A program made the position numbers and the translations under genes. From positions 992,001-1,056,000 of the forward strand of contig NZ_AP027361.1 of NCBI RefSeq assembly GCF_030295915.1: 64,000 nt of DNA, given 5' to 3'. Positions 11,048-19,411 of this stretch are shown piece after piece; position 1 is the stretch's first letter; each line of letters begins with the position of its first letter. Source of the DNA: Thalassotalea sediminis (lineage in GTDB: Bacteria > Pseudomonadota > Gammaproteobacteria > Enterobacterales > Alteromonadaceae). The notes below the pieces were generated by a model that saw only the letters and a list, made by a program, of their open reading frames with translations, did not search any database and had not been told where the DNA came from.

Positions 11048-11580
11048 AGAATAAACCGCAGTTGTTGCTTTTAGGAGTTACTATCATATGGTTTGTTACT
11101 GTGCTTGCGATATTAGTGTATGTTGCAAAGCGTGATTTATCGCCATTTGATCCTGATAATTCTCTTGTTATTGCTGCTTCATCACCGGCGTTCGATCGGG
11201 TATTTACTCAACGGTTACAACAAGAAATAGGCGACACTGATAATACCATTGTACATTTTAAGCGAAGTCACTGTGATTGTAATCGTGTTGCTGAGCAACA
11301 TATTGACTCTGTGATAGAGTTAGCACAAAAGCAGCATTATAAAAATCGCTATGTTTCGCTAACCGCTGACTTAAGCAATAAATTACGTTTAGCTTCTGCA
11401 CCAGCTGTAGCATTATTCAATAAAGAAGGTAACTTAGTTTATTTAGGACCTTACGCAGCTGGTTATAGTTGCAGTGCAGGCAATGGGATTATTGAATCCT
11501 TTATTAATCGAAACAATGAAGCGATTTTAGGAGCAACCATCGTAAGTGACGCAGATGGTTGCTATTGTTCTCATTCTTAA
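11044..11580 (+). CDS. DUF6436 thioredoxin-like membrane-anchored protein
   Basis: This 178-residue protein has one N-terminal membrane segment (residues 7-27) and a soluble, probably periplasmic part. The soluble part contains [11 protein letters not shown] (Cys-Asp-Cys), a later [20 protein letters not shown] segment that looks like the cis-proline strand-turn of a thioredoxin fold, and a C-terminal GCYC. This matches the DUF6436 family. A CXC rather than CXXC pair makes classical oxidoreductase activity uncertain. Its ATG overlaps the stop of the chemoreceptor gene, so the two are probably made together; a functional link is inferred from that coupling only. Confidence 0.75.
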   Translation: MKNKPQLLLLGVTIIWFVTVLAILVYVAKRDLSPFDPDNSLVIAASSPAFDRVFTQRLQQEIGDTDNTIVHFKRSHCDCNRVAEQHIDSVIELAQKQHYKNRYVSLTADLSNKLRLASAPAVALFNKEGNLVYLGPYAAGYSCSAGNGIIESFINRNNEAILGATIVSDADGCYCSHS

Positions 11581-11587
11581 AAATATA

Positions 11588-13192
11588 TTACTGTTGATTT
11601 TTAATACTGTTTTGTTGAGCAATCAATGCATTAAGTGGGTGCCTTATGCAGAATAAGAAGATGAGGCTTGGAATTACCATGAGTGCTGTTAGCACGAAGA
11701 ATAATGCCCAATTACCATCAAGCCAATCGACAATAATTCCTGAAAATGAACCAACCATAACACGACCAAAGGTTCCTAAAGATGCCATTAAAGCATATTG
11801 GCTCGCGGTAAAACTTTTATTGCATAATACAGAAAGTAACGCAACAAAAGCGACGGATCCCCAGGCAGATGTAAACCCATCAACAAAGACGGTAAATGCA
11901 AACAATGCTTTGTTTGGACCAACAAACGCCATCACCGAGAATAATAAATTGCTTGCGGCCATTGCGATACCGCCGATAAACAAGCCTTTAAGAATGCCAA
12001 ATCTAATGGTAAAAACACTACCCAATAATGAAAAGACAATGGTTGTCCCCCAGTTTATGAGCTTTGAGTAATACGCAATATCTTCATTTGAAAAGCCAAC
12101 TTCTCGATAGAATACTACTGACATTCGTCCTAAATAGGCTTCGCCGATTTTGAACAAGAAAATAAACATTAAGATTGAAAAAGCGAGCTTAGTACCATTG
12201 CGGTTAAAAAATTCTTGAATAGGTGCAACTAACGTTGCTAATAACCATGCGATAAGCCGATGTATCGACGAAATATGCTTGGTATTTATATGTGTTTTGT
12301 CGTGCAGAGAAACACTCTGATTTAGACGGGAAAGCTGCCTAACAAACAGCGCAATAAGGCTGGCGATAGCTAAGGTAATACACCAAAACTGATATTTATC
12401 ACTAATAAGTTGTGTTGGCCAGCTAGGGTAACCGATGTTGGCATATATTATCGCCACGAATATCAAAGGAATTATGAGTAAGATGAGCCAAGCTTCTCGC
12501 GTATAGTTTGGCAGTACCTGAATATAGTTTTGTTGGATCTTATTCATAACTGCTTCTCTATTCAGTCCATTCGGTTCTTTAACCACAAAGGCTGTGAACA
12601 TCAAAATGAACATAATAGCGGCAAGTACCAAAAATACTTCGGACCATTGCCAAGACGGCTTGCTCGCGAGAATAAATGGGATGCTACCTAGCCCTGCGTA
12701 TCCAGTCCACCAGCCCGCAGTTGCCATTGCTGAACCAGCAGCCATAACGTTATTGTCTTTTTCTTGCAATATATCAATGCGGTATGCGTCAATAGCTATG
12801 TCTTGTGTTGCTCCTGCAAGAGCGATAAAAAGCCCAAATAATGCCATTAAATGCAATTGATTTTGCGCATCAAATAAACTCATTTGTATGGCTGCTAACA
12901 CGATAATTGTTTGTGTTGCAATGATCCAACTTCGTCGTTGGCCAAACTTTCTTGTAAGTATTGGTAATTTAATCCTGTCAGCTAATGGAGACCATAAAAA
13001 ATTAATACTATAGGCAGCAAAAATAAGACCAAATAAGCCTATACTCCCACGGCTTAACCCTTCATCTTTTAGCCATCCAGTCATGGCTGAACCAATCATC
13101 ACCCAAGGAAAGCCACTAGCAATGCCGAAGAAGAAAACTGTAAGTAAGCGTTTGTTTTTAAAATAGAGGAGTGTTTGTTTAATACTTTGCAC
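11588..13192 (-). CDS. ampG: AmpG-like MFS permease for muropeptides
   Basis: This 534-residue protein has about 14 hydrophobic segments and the AmpG hallmarks: SGFPWVMIGSAMTGWLKDEG at the first helix and loop, FLWSPLADRIKLP after helix 2, and GATQDIAIDAYRIDIL in helix 4-5. AmpG brings anhydromuropeptides released from the cell wall into the cytoplasm for recycling and for AmpR signalling. A loop with about 45 extra residues around positions 235-320 makes it longer than E. coli AmpG. It is the last gene of the leftward cluster with yajG and a cyclophilin; yajG-ampG adjacency is known from enterobacteria. Confidence 0.88.
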   Translation of the reverse strand: MQSIKQTLLYFKNKRLLTVFFFGIASGFPWVMIGSAMTGWLKDEGLSRGSIGLFGLIFAAYSINFLWSPLADRIKLPILTRKFGQRRSWIIATQTIIVLAAIQMSLFDAQNQLHLMALFGLFIALAGATQDIAIDAYRIDILQEKDNNVMAAGSAMATAGWWTGYAGLGSIPFILASKPSWQWSEVFLVLAAIMFILMFTAFVVKEPNGLNREAVMNKIQQNYIQVLPNYTREAWLILLIIPLIFVAIIYANIGYPSWPTQLISDKYQFWCITLAIASLIALFVRQLSRLNQSVSLHDKTHINTKHISSIHRLIAWLLATLVAPIQEFFNRNGTKLAFSILMFIFLFKIGEAYLGRMSVVFYREVGFSNEDIAYYSKLINWGTTIVFSLLGSVFTIRFGILKGLFIGGIAMAASNLLFSVMAFVGPNKALFAFTVFVDGFTSAWGSVAFVALLSVLCNKSFTASQYALMASLGTFGRVMVGSFSGIIVDWLDGNWALFFVLTALMVIPSLIFLFCIRHPLNALIAQQNSIKNQQ

Positions 13193-13282
13193 TGATAAAT
13201 TGATTAAGATAAATAAAGCTAAGGGCAGAGTAACAGGTTATAAAATAGGACAGAAGTAAAAATTGCTTTGCGGCAATATATT

Positions 13283-13612
13283 TTACGCCAAAGGTCGCCA
13301 ACCAATACAGTCGATAGGATAACTGCCTACACCTTCGAAAAAGTCGATACAGGTTTTTATTTCACTTTGAAAGTACAAGTCATTGATCAGTGATTGACTA
13401 CCGTGCAATGAAAACAAGTGTATCACATGCCAAAACACACGCTCTTTGGCGCTACCTGGCGTTTCATCGGTTACTTTGATTAGGGTCCATTCTTCCATCG
13501 TATCATTCACGAAACGGTCTAACTCAGTGTAATGTAACGTTCTCTCTATTACAGCTTTTACATATGCTGTGGTTTGTAATATTTTTTCATTGATGAACTG
13601 CTCAATGATCAT
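13283..13612 (-). CDS. Uncharacterised 109-residue protein
   Basis: I do not recognise this protein. It is soluble, without signal peptide or membrane segment, and has aromatic-rich segments such as VFWHVIHLFSLHG and a C-terminal CIGWRPLA. It lies between the cyclophilin and ampG genes on the same strand, 90 bases before ampG, so it may share their transcript, but a candidate sigma-70 promoter sits about 117 bases upstream. No conserved catalytic motif is visible. Composition matches its neighbours, which argues against recent transfer. Confidence 0.7.
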   Translation of the reverse strand: MIIEQFINEKILQTTAYVKAVIERTLHYTELDRFVNDTMEEWTLIKVTDETPGSAKERVFWHVIHLFSLHGSQSLINDLYFQSEIKTCIDFFEGVGSYPIDCIGWRPLA

Positions 13613-13728
13613 GGCTTTCCCCAGTTTTATATCATGCGTTAGCTTTAGTTTCGAAGAACTAGGTCGCTTAAGTGGTGAGCAAGTCAGATTGTTATTATTC
13701 TTGGGAGGCTGCTACACGCAATACTTTA

Positions 13729-13757
13729 GTTATCGTTGATAATCTAAGTTCTGTCAA
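13729..13757 (-). promoter_or_regulatory. Candidate sigma-70 promoter for the 109-residue gene and ampG
   Basis: Read on the minus strand, TTGACA (13757-13752) is followed after 17 bases by GATAAC (13734-13729). The -35 is a perfect match to consensus and the spacing is ideal; the -10 is weak. It points toward the gene starting at 13612. Confidence 0.45.
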
Positions 13758-13840
13758 AATTTGTCGTGTTTTTATGGCAAAAAAGTAGAGAAGCGAGTAA
13801 AGCGTATTTACTCGCGTGCATGATAAACGTTCAACTAAGA

Positions 13841-14428
13841 TTACATATTACTTGGTAATAACGTCGCTTTCTTTAAAATAACAGGCTCAACAGGTACATT
13901 TTCCCAGCCAAGCTCTTCATTAAAATCGGTTTTAACTTTAGCCATCTCAGCTACAACTTCTTCACCCTCGACGATAATGCCGAACACAGCGTAACCCCAG
14001 CTTCGGCCAGGATCTAAATTTGTATTGTCGCCAACGTTAAAGAAAAATTGTCGGTTTGCGGTGTGCGGTTGATTTTCACGGGCCATTGCGATCGTCCCTT
14101 CTTCATTTTTTAAACCATTACCCGATTCATTTACAATATCATCATTGGTTTTCTTTAAATTCAAGTTCGTATCATAGCCGCCACCTTGTACCACAAAGTC
14201 TTCAACAATACGGTGAAAAATCGTGTTGTTATACTCTCCCTTAACAACGTAAGTAAGAAAGTTATCAACCGTGATAGGACTTTTTACTCGATCAAGCTCT
14301 ACCACAATGACCCCTTTATTCGTTTCTAACTTCACTTTTGGGTATAAATTATAGGGATCAATCGCTACGTTTTTTGCAAATAAGATTGGGCAAAATAAAC
14401 ATAAAAGGGCTAGCCAATATTTCATCAT
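13841..14428 (-). CDS. ppiA: Periplasmic cyclophilin-type peptidyl-prolyl isomerase
   Basis: This 195-residue protein has an N-terminal signal peptide (about 18 residues, ending LFAKN) and a cyclophilin domain. Visible are NTIFHRIVEDFVVQGGGYD with the catalytic Arg, GTIAMARENQPHTANRQFFFNV and GYAVFGIIVEGEEVV. These align with E. coli PpiA throughout, including the short loops of bacterial cyclophilins. It speeds proline isomerisation in exported proteins. It starts 6 bases after yajG, so both lie on one transcript. The symbol is by family and predicted location; PpiA versus another exported cyclophilin is not fully resolved. Confidence 0.88.
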   Translation of the reverse strand: MMKYWLALLCLFCPILFAKNVAIDPYNLYPKVKLETNKGVIVVELDRVKSPITVDNFLTYVVKGEYNNTIFHRIVEDFVVQGGGYDTNLNLKKTNDDIVNESGNGLKNEEGTIAMARENQPHTANRQFFFNVGDNTNLDPGRSWGYAVFGIIVEGEEVVAEMAKVKTDFNEELGWENVPVEPVILKKATLLPSNM

Positions 14429-14434
14429 TTCTCC

Positions 14435-15037
14435 TTATTTAGCCGGGGAATTTTTAATAAATGCTTGTAACTCTGGATCTTGAACAACTTGCGCAATGAT
14501 ATTCCCGAGTTGTTGGTTAAAGTCACGCTCAATGACAGCTATATCAGCCTTTAGCAAACCGTTGCTAGATGCTTTGCTATTAAAGGTTTTAGTTAACGTG
14601 CTTTCTCCTACTTTGAGTTGAGCGGTAAGGGTGATTTGCGATTGACTTGAATACTTTGTTAGTGACTGATTTACTGTTACTTTAGCTTGGTTAATGACAA
14701 GGGAAAGTTGGTTTGTAGAAGTGGCCACAACTTCCAATCCATTACTTTTTAGATTATCGACATAGGCATTATAAGTTACTTTTTGTAAAGGTACGTCAGA
14801 TGTCACTATTTGAGCTGCTTTATCTTCCTGAATAACTTCTACTAAATGATGAGCGGTGCGCATGTCTGACACGCGAATCAGTGCTTGTTCGCCAACATAG
14901 CCATTTTGTTGCGAAATGCGAACTTCGGGGGCGATGATCATCGAGCTAGGTGCATTATTGCATGCTACGAAGAGTGTTATCGAAGTAAACAGTACACCTA
15001 AGGGTTTTAACTGCCGGTAAAATGGAGATTTTTTCAT
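14435..15037 (-). CDS. yajG: YajG family lipoprotein
   Basis: This 200-residue protein has a signal peptide ending in a lipobox FVAC with the acylated cysteine at residue 26, then a region (PEVRISQQNGYVGEQALIRVSDMRT) typical of YajG. YajG is an outer-membrane-associated lipoprotein of unknown function, found beside ampG in enterobacteria. Its ATG overlaps the TGA of rlmG by 4 bases, and the cyclophilin gene follows after 6 bases, so these are translationally coupled. The neighbourhood, with ampG downstream and bolA across the strand switch, supports the call. Confidence 0.85.
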   Translation of the reverse strand: MKKSPFYRQLKPLGVLFTSITLFVACNNAPSSMIIAPEVRISQQNGYVGEQALIRVSDMRTAHHLVEVIQEDKAAQIVTSDVPLQKVTYNAYVDNLKSNGLEVVATSTNQLSLVINQAKVTVNQSLTKYSSQSQITLTAQLKVGESTLTKTFNSKASSNGLLKADIAVIERDFNQQLGNIIAQVVQDPELQAFIKNSPAK

Positions 15038-16176
15038 TGTTTTTCAGCCGTAATAATGACAAATTTTTTATTGCTCGCAATTAATTTGGCGTTGCCAAAA
15101 ATGCGTTTGAGCTTAATATGGTAGCCAAGTTGTCGATTACCGACAATGGTTAACTTTCCCCTTTGCTTTAGAACACGATGGCAATCATTAAACATTTGCC
15201 AAGCGATATGATCTGTTGTTGCATTTTGTTGATGAAACGGTGGGTTACAAACAATGATATCTGCACTTTCGGTAGCAATATCTGTTAAACAATCGTTGAC
15301 CGTAAAATGACATTGCTTAAGTAAATCTGGTAAGTTTCGTTCGATAGTTGCTTTGGCTGAAGCGATAGCCATGTACGACTCATCACTAAAATGAATGTTT
15401 GCTTGAGGTTGGTTTGCTAACATGTGCAAACCTAATACGCCGTTACCGCAGCCTAAATCAATTACTTGCGCGTTTTTATTAACACTGGGAAGATGTTCAA
15501 GCAGGAATCGCGCACCAATATCGAGTTTATCTCTGGCAAAGACATTGGCAAAATTTGCAATTTCATAGTTAGTATTGTCTGTATGCCAGTATTTTACGGA
15601 GGGTAATGTTTTTTCGTCAGGTTCGCTATTTAATGCTGAAAACACAAGGCGAGACTTTTTAACAGCCAATGATGTCGTTGTTGTACCTAAAAAACGCTCA
15701 AAATATTTTAATGTACTGCTGTGAATATTTTTGACTTTATCTGCTGCAATAAAGTGCACTGACTCATTATAGTTACGTCTAATTAGTCTGAGTTGTTCTA
15801 CTAAAAGGTTGTTACTTTTGGGCAGCTTATATAACACGAGATCGATATTATCAGGCAGTGGCGATAAGCTATTTATCAGTTCAATGTTTGTCAATGAAAC
15901 CCCATTATGTTCGGCATTCTCTATTATGCCCGATTGGCTAATAAAAGAATCAGAAACACTGAAAACATCGTTCTCGGGAAAACTTAACGTAAGTGCGCCA
16001 AAGCTATCATTAACAATAAGAATTCGGCTTTTTGAGGTGACTAAAGCATTATCATTAACATAATTTATTAAGTATTCATCTGCTGAATCCCAAGCCTGTA
16101 GGCTTCGTGTTACCTGATTTTCAGGATATCGAGCTAAATAAAGGTTTCTATCGTTTACAATAAAGGGACTAAGCAT
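15034..16176 (-). CDS. rlmG: 23S rRNA (guanine-1835-N2)-methyltransferase RlmG
   Basis: This 380-residue protein is a two-domain class I SAM methyltransferase. The N-terminal half is a degenerate methyltransferase-like domain; the C-terminal half has VIDLGCGNGVLGLHM (SAM-binding motif I, about residue 238) and the base-methylating motif IIVCNPPFHQQ (about 308). The NPPFH form, length and duplicated layout match RlmG, which methylates G1835 of 23S rRNA, over its relative RsmC. It heads the leftward cluster and ends in a 4-base overlap with yajG. Confidence 0.88.
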   Translation of the reverse strand: MLSPFIVNDRNLYLARYPENQVTRSLQAWDSADEYLINYVNDNALVTSKSRILIVNDSFGALTLSFPENDVFSVSDSFISQSGIIENAEHNGVSLTNIELINSLSPLPDNIDLVLYKLPKSNNLLVEQLRLIRRNYNESVHFIAADKVKNIHSSTLKYFERFLGTTTTSLAVKKSRLVFSALNSEPDEKTLPSVKYWHTDNTNYEIANFANVFARDKLDIGARFLLEHLPSVNKNAQVIDLGCGNGVLGLHMLANQPQANIHFSDESYMAIASAKATIERNLPDLLKQCHFTVNDCLTDIATESADIIVCNPPFHQQNATTDHIAWQMFNDCHRVLKQRGKLTIVGNRQLGYHIKLKRIFGNAKLIASNKKFVIITAEKQ

Positions 16177-16319
16177 GCGTTTTTTATGGTACTAATGAGC
16201 TGGAAGCGAAGGGTGCATTGTGCCAAAATTCGCTATGTGACTCTATATAAAATTGTGAGATCGTTATTAACGTACCGTTACCAGACGCTGATATTTCATT
16301 TTTCCCCCACTTCATTGAT

Positions 16320-16841
16320 TTGGCAAAGAGTAAGGCATTGGCATTATTATTGTTTGAACAACTTGATTGGCGTCAAGATGAAATAACTATGTACGGTAGA
16401 AAAGTAACAATTCCTCGATTGCAAGCATGGTATGGTGATCAAGGCACAGATTATACGTATTCAAAGTTGACGATGAAACCGTTAATGTGGACCGACGAAC
16501 TTAATTATCTAAAACAGCAATTACATCTGAAAACGGGAGTAGCTTTTAACTCTGTGTTAGCTAATTGTTATCGTAACCATCGAGACTCTGTTAGTTGGCA
16601 TAGTGACAATGAACCTGAACTTGGTAATGAGCCTGTTATCGCTTCAATTTCTTTGGGTGCAGAGCGTTATTTTCACTTAAAACACAAGTATAAATCGTTA
16701 TCACATAAATTGAAGCTTCCTTCTGGTAGTTTGTTGATAATGAAAGGGAAAACACAAGAAAATTGGCAGCATGCGGTATTGAAATCGCGAATTGAGTCAC
16801 CGATGCGCGTGAATTTAACATTTAGAAAAATAATTAAATAA
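16320..16841 (+). CDS. AlkB-like 2OG-Fe(II) dioxygenase, start uncertain
   Basis: From TTG 16320 the frame gives 173 residues with an AlkB-like core: NRHRDSVSWHSDNEPELG holds the HxD iron ligands, a later NWQHAVLKS gives the distal His, and RVNLTFRKI gives the 2-oxoglutarate-binding Arg. The family removes alkyl groups from nucleic acid bases. Oddly, family-like sequence (VPLPDADISFFPHFID) continues for about 18 codons upstream in frame, down to a stop at 16248, yet no ATG, GTG or TTG exists there. An ATT at 16266 with GTGAG before it is a possible rare start; a 5' mutation is the alternative. The core appears intact. Confidence 0.8.
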   Translation: MAKSKALALLLFEQLDWRQDEITMYGRKVTIPRLQAWYGDQGTDYTYSKLTMKPLMWTDELNYLKQQLHLKTGVAFNSVLANCYRNHRDSVSWHSDNEPELGNEPVIASISLGAERYFHLKHKYKSLSHKLKLPSGSLLIMKGKTQENWQHAVLKSRIESPMRVNLTFRKIIK

Positions 16842-16878
16842 ATTTTAGTTTTACTAGCAAAGGCTTAGTGTTTTAAGC

Positions 16879-16914
16879 GATAATTTAGCCGTCTAGATTG
16901 ATGGCTAAATTATC
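16879..16914 (+). repeat. 12-bp perfect inverted repeat upstream of bolA
   Basis: GATAATTTAGCC and its exact complement GGCTAAATTATC are separated by 12 bases. No T-run follows, so it is not a clear terminator, though it could stop or protect the alkB transcript. It lies about 50 bases before the bolA start and could also be a regulatory hairpin. Confidence 0.6.
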
Positions 16915-16965
16915 AATGCTAACTAGACTAAAGATGTGTAAAACGAAAAATAACAAGGGAATTTT

Positions 16966-17295
16966 ATGAGCATTGAAGTAGTAATCGAAGAAAAACTCTT
17001 GTCGGCATTTTGCCCCGTTCATTTAGATGTTATTAACGAAAGTCACCAACACAACGTTGCACCAGGAAGTGAGTCTCATTTTAAGGTGATTATCGTGTCA
17101 AAGTCTTTTGAAGGAGAGCGCTTAATTAAACGCCACCGAGCGGTAAATGCAACACTTGCAGAAGAGTTATCGGAACATATTCATGCACTTGCGTTACATA
17201 CCTATACGGAGAAAGAGTGGCTTGAATATTATGCAGATAATACACCACTGTCGCCAAAATGTTTAGGTGGTGGTAAGAAAGAACAACGTATCTAA
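16966..17295 (+). CDS. bolA: BolA family protein
   Basis: This 109-residue protein has the BolA fold signature: [22 protein letters not shown], with the conserved His ligand region, then [21 protein letters not shown], the RHR helix. BolA proteins partner monothiol glutaredoxins in iron-sulfur trafficking, and in E. coli BolA alters cell shape and biofilm genes. The ATG at 16966 has AAGGGA upstream. The C-terminal tail is basic (GGGKKEQR). Position near yajG and ampG is a conserved arrangement. A clear terminator follows. Confidence 0.92.
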   Translation: MSIEVVIEEKLLSAFCPVHLDVINESHQHNVAPGSESHFKVIIVSKSFEGERLIKRHRAVNATLAEELSEHIHALALHTYTEKEWLEYYADNTPLSPKCLGGGKKEQRI

Positions 17296-17316
17296 CACGA
17301 TTTTAAACAACGTGAT

Positions 17317-17349
17317 AAGCCATAAGATAATGTATCTTGTGGCTTTTTT
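17317..17349 (+). terminator. Intrinsic terminator after bolA
   Basis: A long stem, AAGCCAtAAGATA paired with TATCTTgTGGCTT, closes around a 3-base loop and is followed by a T-run. Confidence 0.9.
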
Positions 17350-17413
17350 ATTTTCAGTCACGTAAAACCTTGTTAAGCTTAGCGCCACAAAAATAATATC
17401 ATTAAACGTTTAT

Positions 17414-17938
17414 ATGCCACTAATTGGAATCGACAAAATTGTGCAAGGAATTGATAAGTTTACCGAGTATACCGGTAAACTTATCGCTTGGTTCACGGTT
17501 ATCATGGTGTTGCTTACCTTTACTATTGTGCTTTTGCGTTATGGTTTTAGTTTAGGTTGGATCGCAATGCAGGAGTCTGTGCTTTACTTTCATGGTTTCG
17601 CCTTTATGCTTGGCGCCGCTTACACCTTAAAGCATGATAAACATGTACGTGTTGATATTTTTTACCAAAAGTTTTCAAAAAGAAATCAAGCTCGGGTTAA
17701 CTTTTTTGGCAGTTTGTTGTTATTAATTCCAGTCTGTATTGCGACTGCTGTTATCAGTTGGCAATATGTCGCAACTTCATGGCAGATCATGGAAAAATCA
17801 GGGGAAGCCGGTGGCTTGCCTTTAGTATTTGTATCTAAATCACTGCTTATACTTTTACCCATTACCTTAGGATTACAAGGTTTTGCAGAATTATTGCGCA
17901 GCTATATACAAATGACTGCCGATCAGGAGCAAAATTAA
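17414..17938 (+). CDS. dctQ: TRAP transporter small permease, DctQ family
   Basis: This 174-residue protein has four hydrophobic segments (about 25-47, 58-75, 95-118 and 137-160) as expected of DctQ. The YTLKHDKHVRVDIFYQ stretch between helices 2 and 3 is a family hallmark. With DctM it forms the membrane part of a tripartite ATP-independent carrier powered by Na+ or H+. Its stop TAA overlaps the ATG of the large permease by one base (TAATG), so the two are coupled. No ribosome binding site is clear at 17414. Confidence 0.92.
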   Translation: MPLIGIDKIVQGIDKFTEYTGKLIAWFTVIMVLLTFTIVLLRYGFSLGWIAMQESVLYFHGFAFMLGAAYTLKHDKHVRVDIFYQKFSKRNQARVNFFGSLLLLIPVCIATAVISWQYVATSWQIMEKSGEAGGLPLVFVSKSLLILLPITLGLQGFAELLRSYIQMTADQEQN

Positions 17939-19323
17939 TGGAATATTTGTCGTTAGTGATGTTCTTGGTGGTGTGTGTTGTTTTATTGTTTGGTTATCCT
18001 GTCGCACTAACCTTGGCAGGTACATCACTTATTTTTGCCGGAATAGGCGCTTCGTTTGGTGTGTTTGAATTGGCTTTTTTAAATGCCTTACCCAACCGTA
18101 TTTTTGGTGTTATAAATAACCAAACGTTACTTGCTGTGCCCTTGTTTGTGTTTATGGGGGCTATGCTAGAACGCGCGAAAATAGCTGAAAACTTGCTAAA
18201 TGCAATGTCTATTTTATTAGGTCAATTTAAAGGTGGGTTAGGGATATCGGTTACTTTGGTTGGTATGTTACTTGCCGCTAGTACCGGGATTGTTGGTGCT
18301 ACCGTTGTAACGATGGGATTATTATCATTACCCACAATGTTGAAGCGAGGTTACAACCCCCAATTTGCAACAGGGGTGATTTGCGCAACGGGTACGCTTG
18401 GACAGATTATTCCACCCTCAATTGCATTAGTGCTGCTTGGTGATGTGTTATCAAGCGCTTATCAAAAAGCACAATTAAATATGGGAATATTTAGCCCCGA
18501 AACGGTTTCTGTCGGTGATTTGTTCGCAGGAGCCGTTATCCCAGGCTTGATGCTTGTTGCCTTATATTTAGTGTATTGCATCGCTTTTTCTATCCTCAAA
18601 CCAGAACAAGTGCCCAGTTTAACCCAGGATGACATTGCAGAGATAAAACAAAATAAGTCTACTACTCAGTTGATGTTGTCTGCGCTTATCCCACCCATGT
18701 TATTAATAGTTGCAGTGCTTGGCTCTATATTATTAGGTTTTGCAACACCCACTGAAGCAGCTGGGGTCGGTGCAATGGGGGCGATATTCCTAGCACTTTG
18801 GCAGCAGCAATTTACTAAAGAAAACCTTAAAGCAGTAATGCATTCAACATTAAAAATTACGTCGATGGTATTTTTAATTTTTATTGGTGCAAGTATGTTT
18901 TCACTGGTCTTTCGAGGTTTTGGCGGCGAAGAGCTCGTACATGGATTTTTTCAGCAAATGCCAGGTGGCGTCGTCGGTGCGACCATTATTGTTATGGCAA
19001 TTATCTTTTTGCTTGGCTTTATACTCGACTTTATTGAAATTACTTTTGTTGTCGTGCCAATTGTTGCGCCAATATTGTTGACGATGGGGGTGGATCCTTT
19101 ATGGCTTGGCATTATGATAGCAATAAATCTACAGACGTCTTTCCTGACGCCTCCTTTTGGTTTTGCGTTATTTTATTTGCGAGGTGTGGCAATAAATAGT
19201 GTAAAAACATCTTCTATATATAAAGGTGTTATTCCCTTTATTGTTATTCAGTTGTTACTATTGTTTGTGTTGGCAATGTGGCCACAGCTAGTGACTTGGT
19301 TGCCAGACAAAATATATGGTTAA
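17938..19323 (+). CDS. dctM: TRAP transporter large permease, DctM family
   Basis: This 461-residue protein has about 12-13 membrane segments and DctM landmarks: LLAASTGIVGATVVTMGLLSLP, GTLGQIIPPSIALVLLGD and LQTSFLTPPFGFALFYLRG. The length is slightly above the usual 425-430 because of a central loop around residues 170-245. It forms the transport channel of the TRAP system together with the DctQ subunit upstream and the binding protein downstream. The C-terminal FLTPPFGFALFY block resembles the subgroup associated with keto-acid or mannitol-type carriers, which is a weak inference. Confidence 0.92.
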   Translation: MEYLSLVMFLVVCVVLLFGYPVALTLAGTSLIFAGIGASFGVFELAFLNALPNRIFGVINNQTLLAVPLFVFMGAMLERAKIAENLLNAMSILLGQFKGGLGISVTLVGMLLAASTGIVGATVVTMGLLSLPTMLKRGYNPQFATGVICATGTLGQIIPPSIALVLLGDVLSSAYQKAQLNMGIFSPETVSVGDLFAGAVIPGLMLVALYLVYCIAFSILKPEQVPSLTQDDIAEIKQNKSTTQLMLSALIPPMLLIVAVLGSILLGFATPTEAAGVGAMGAIFLALWQQQFTKENLKAVMHSTLKITSMVFLIFIGASMFSLVFRGFGGEELVHGFFQQMPGGVVGATIIVMAIIFLLGFILDFIEITFVVVPIVAPILLTMGVDPLWLGIMIAINLQTSFLTPPFGFALFYLRGVAINSVKTSSIYKGVIPFIVIQLLLLFVLAMWPQLVTWLPDKIYG

Positions 19324-19411
19324 ATAAAAGCTGTTTTTTTAAGTGTTAGTTTATTTTTGCACTATGCTGATGCTTATTAAAATCATACGTCTAAATGGGG
19401 AAGGGATACTA

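Noticed and set aside
13611..13739. Plus-strand frame of 42 codons in the gap between the orphan gene and the cyclophilin gene.
   Set aside because: No ribosome binding site, starts opposite the start codon of the minus-strand gene, and spans the candidate promoter; length is compatible with chance.
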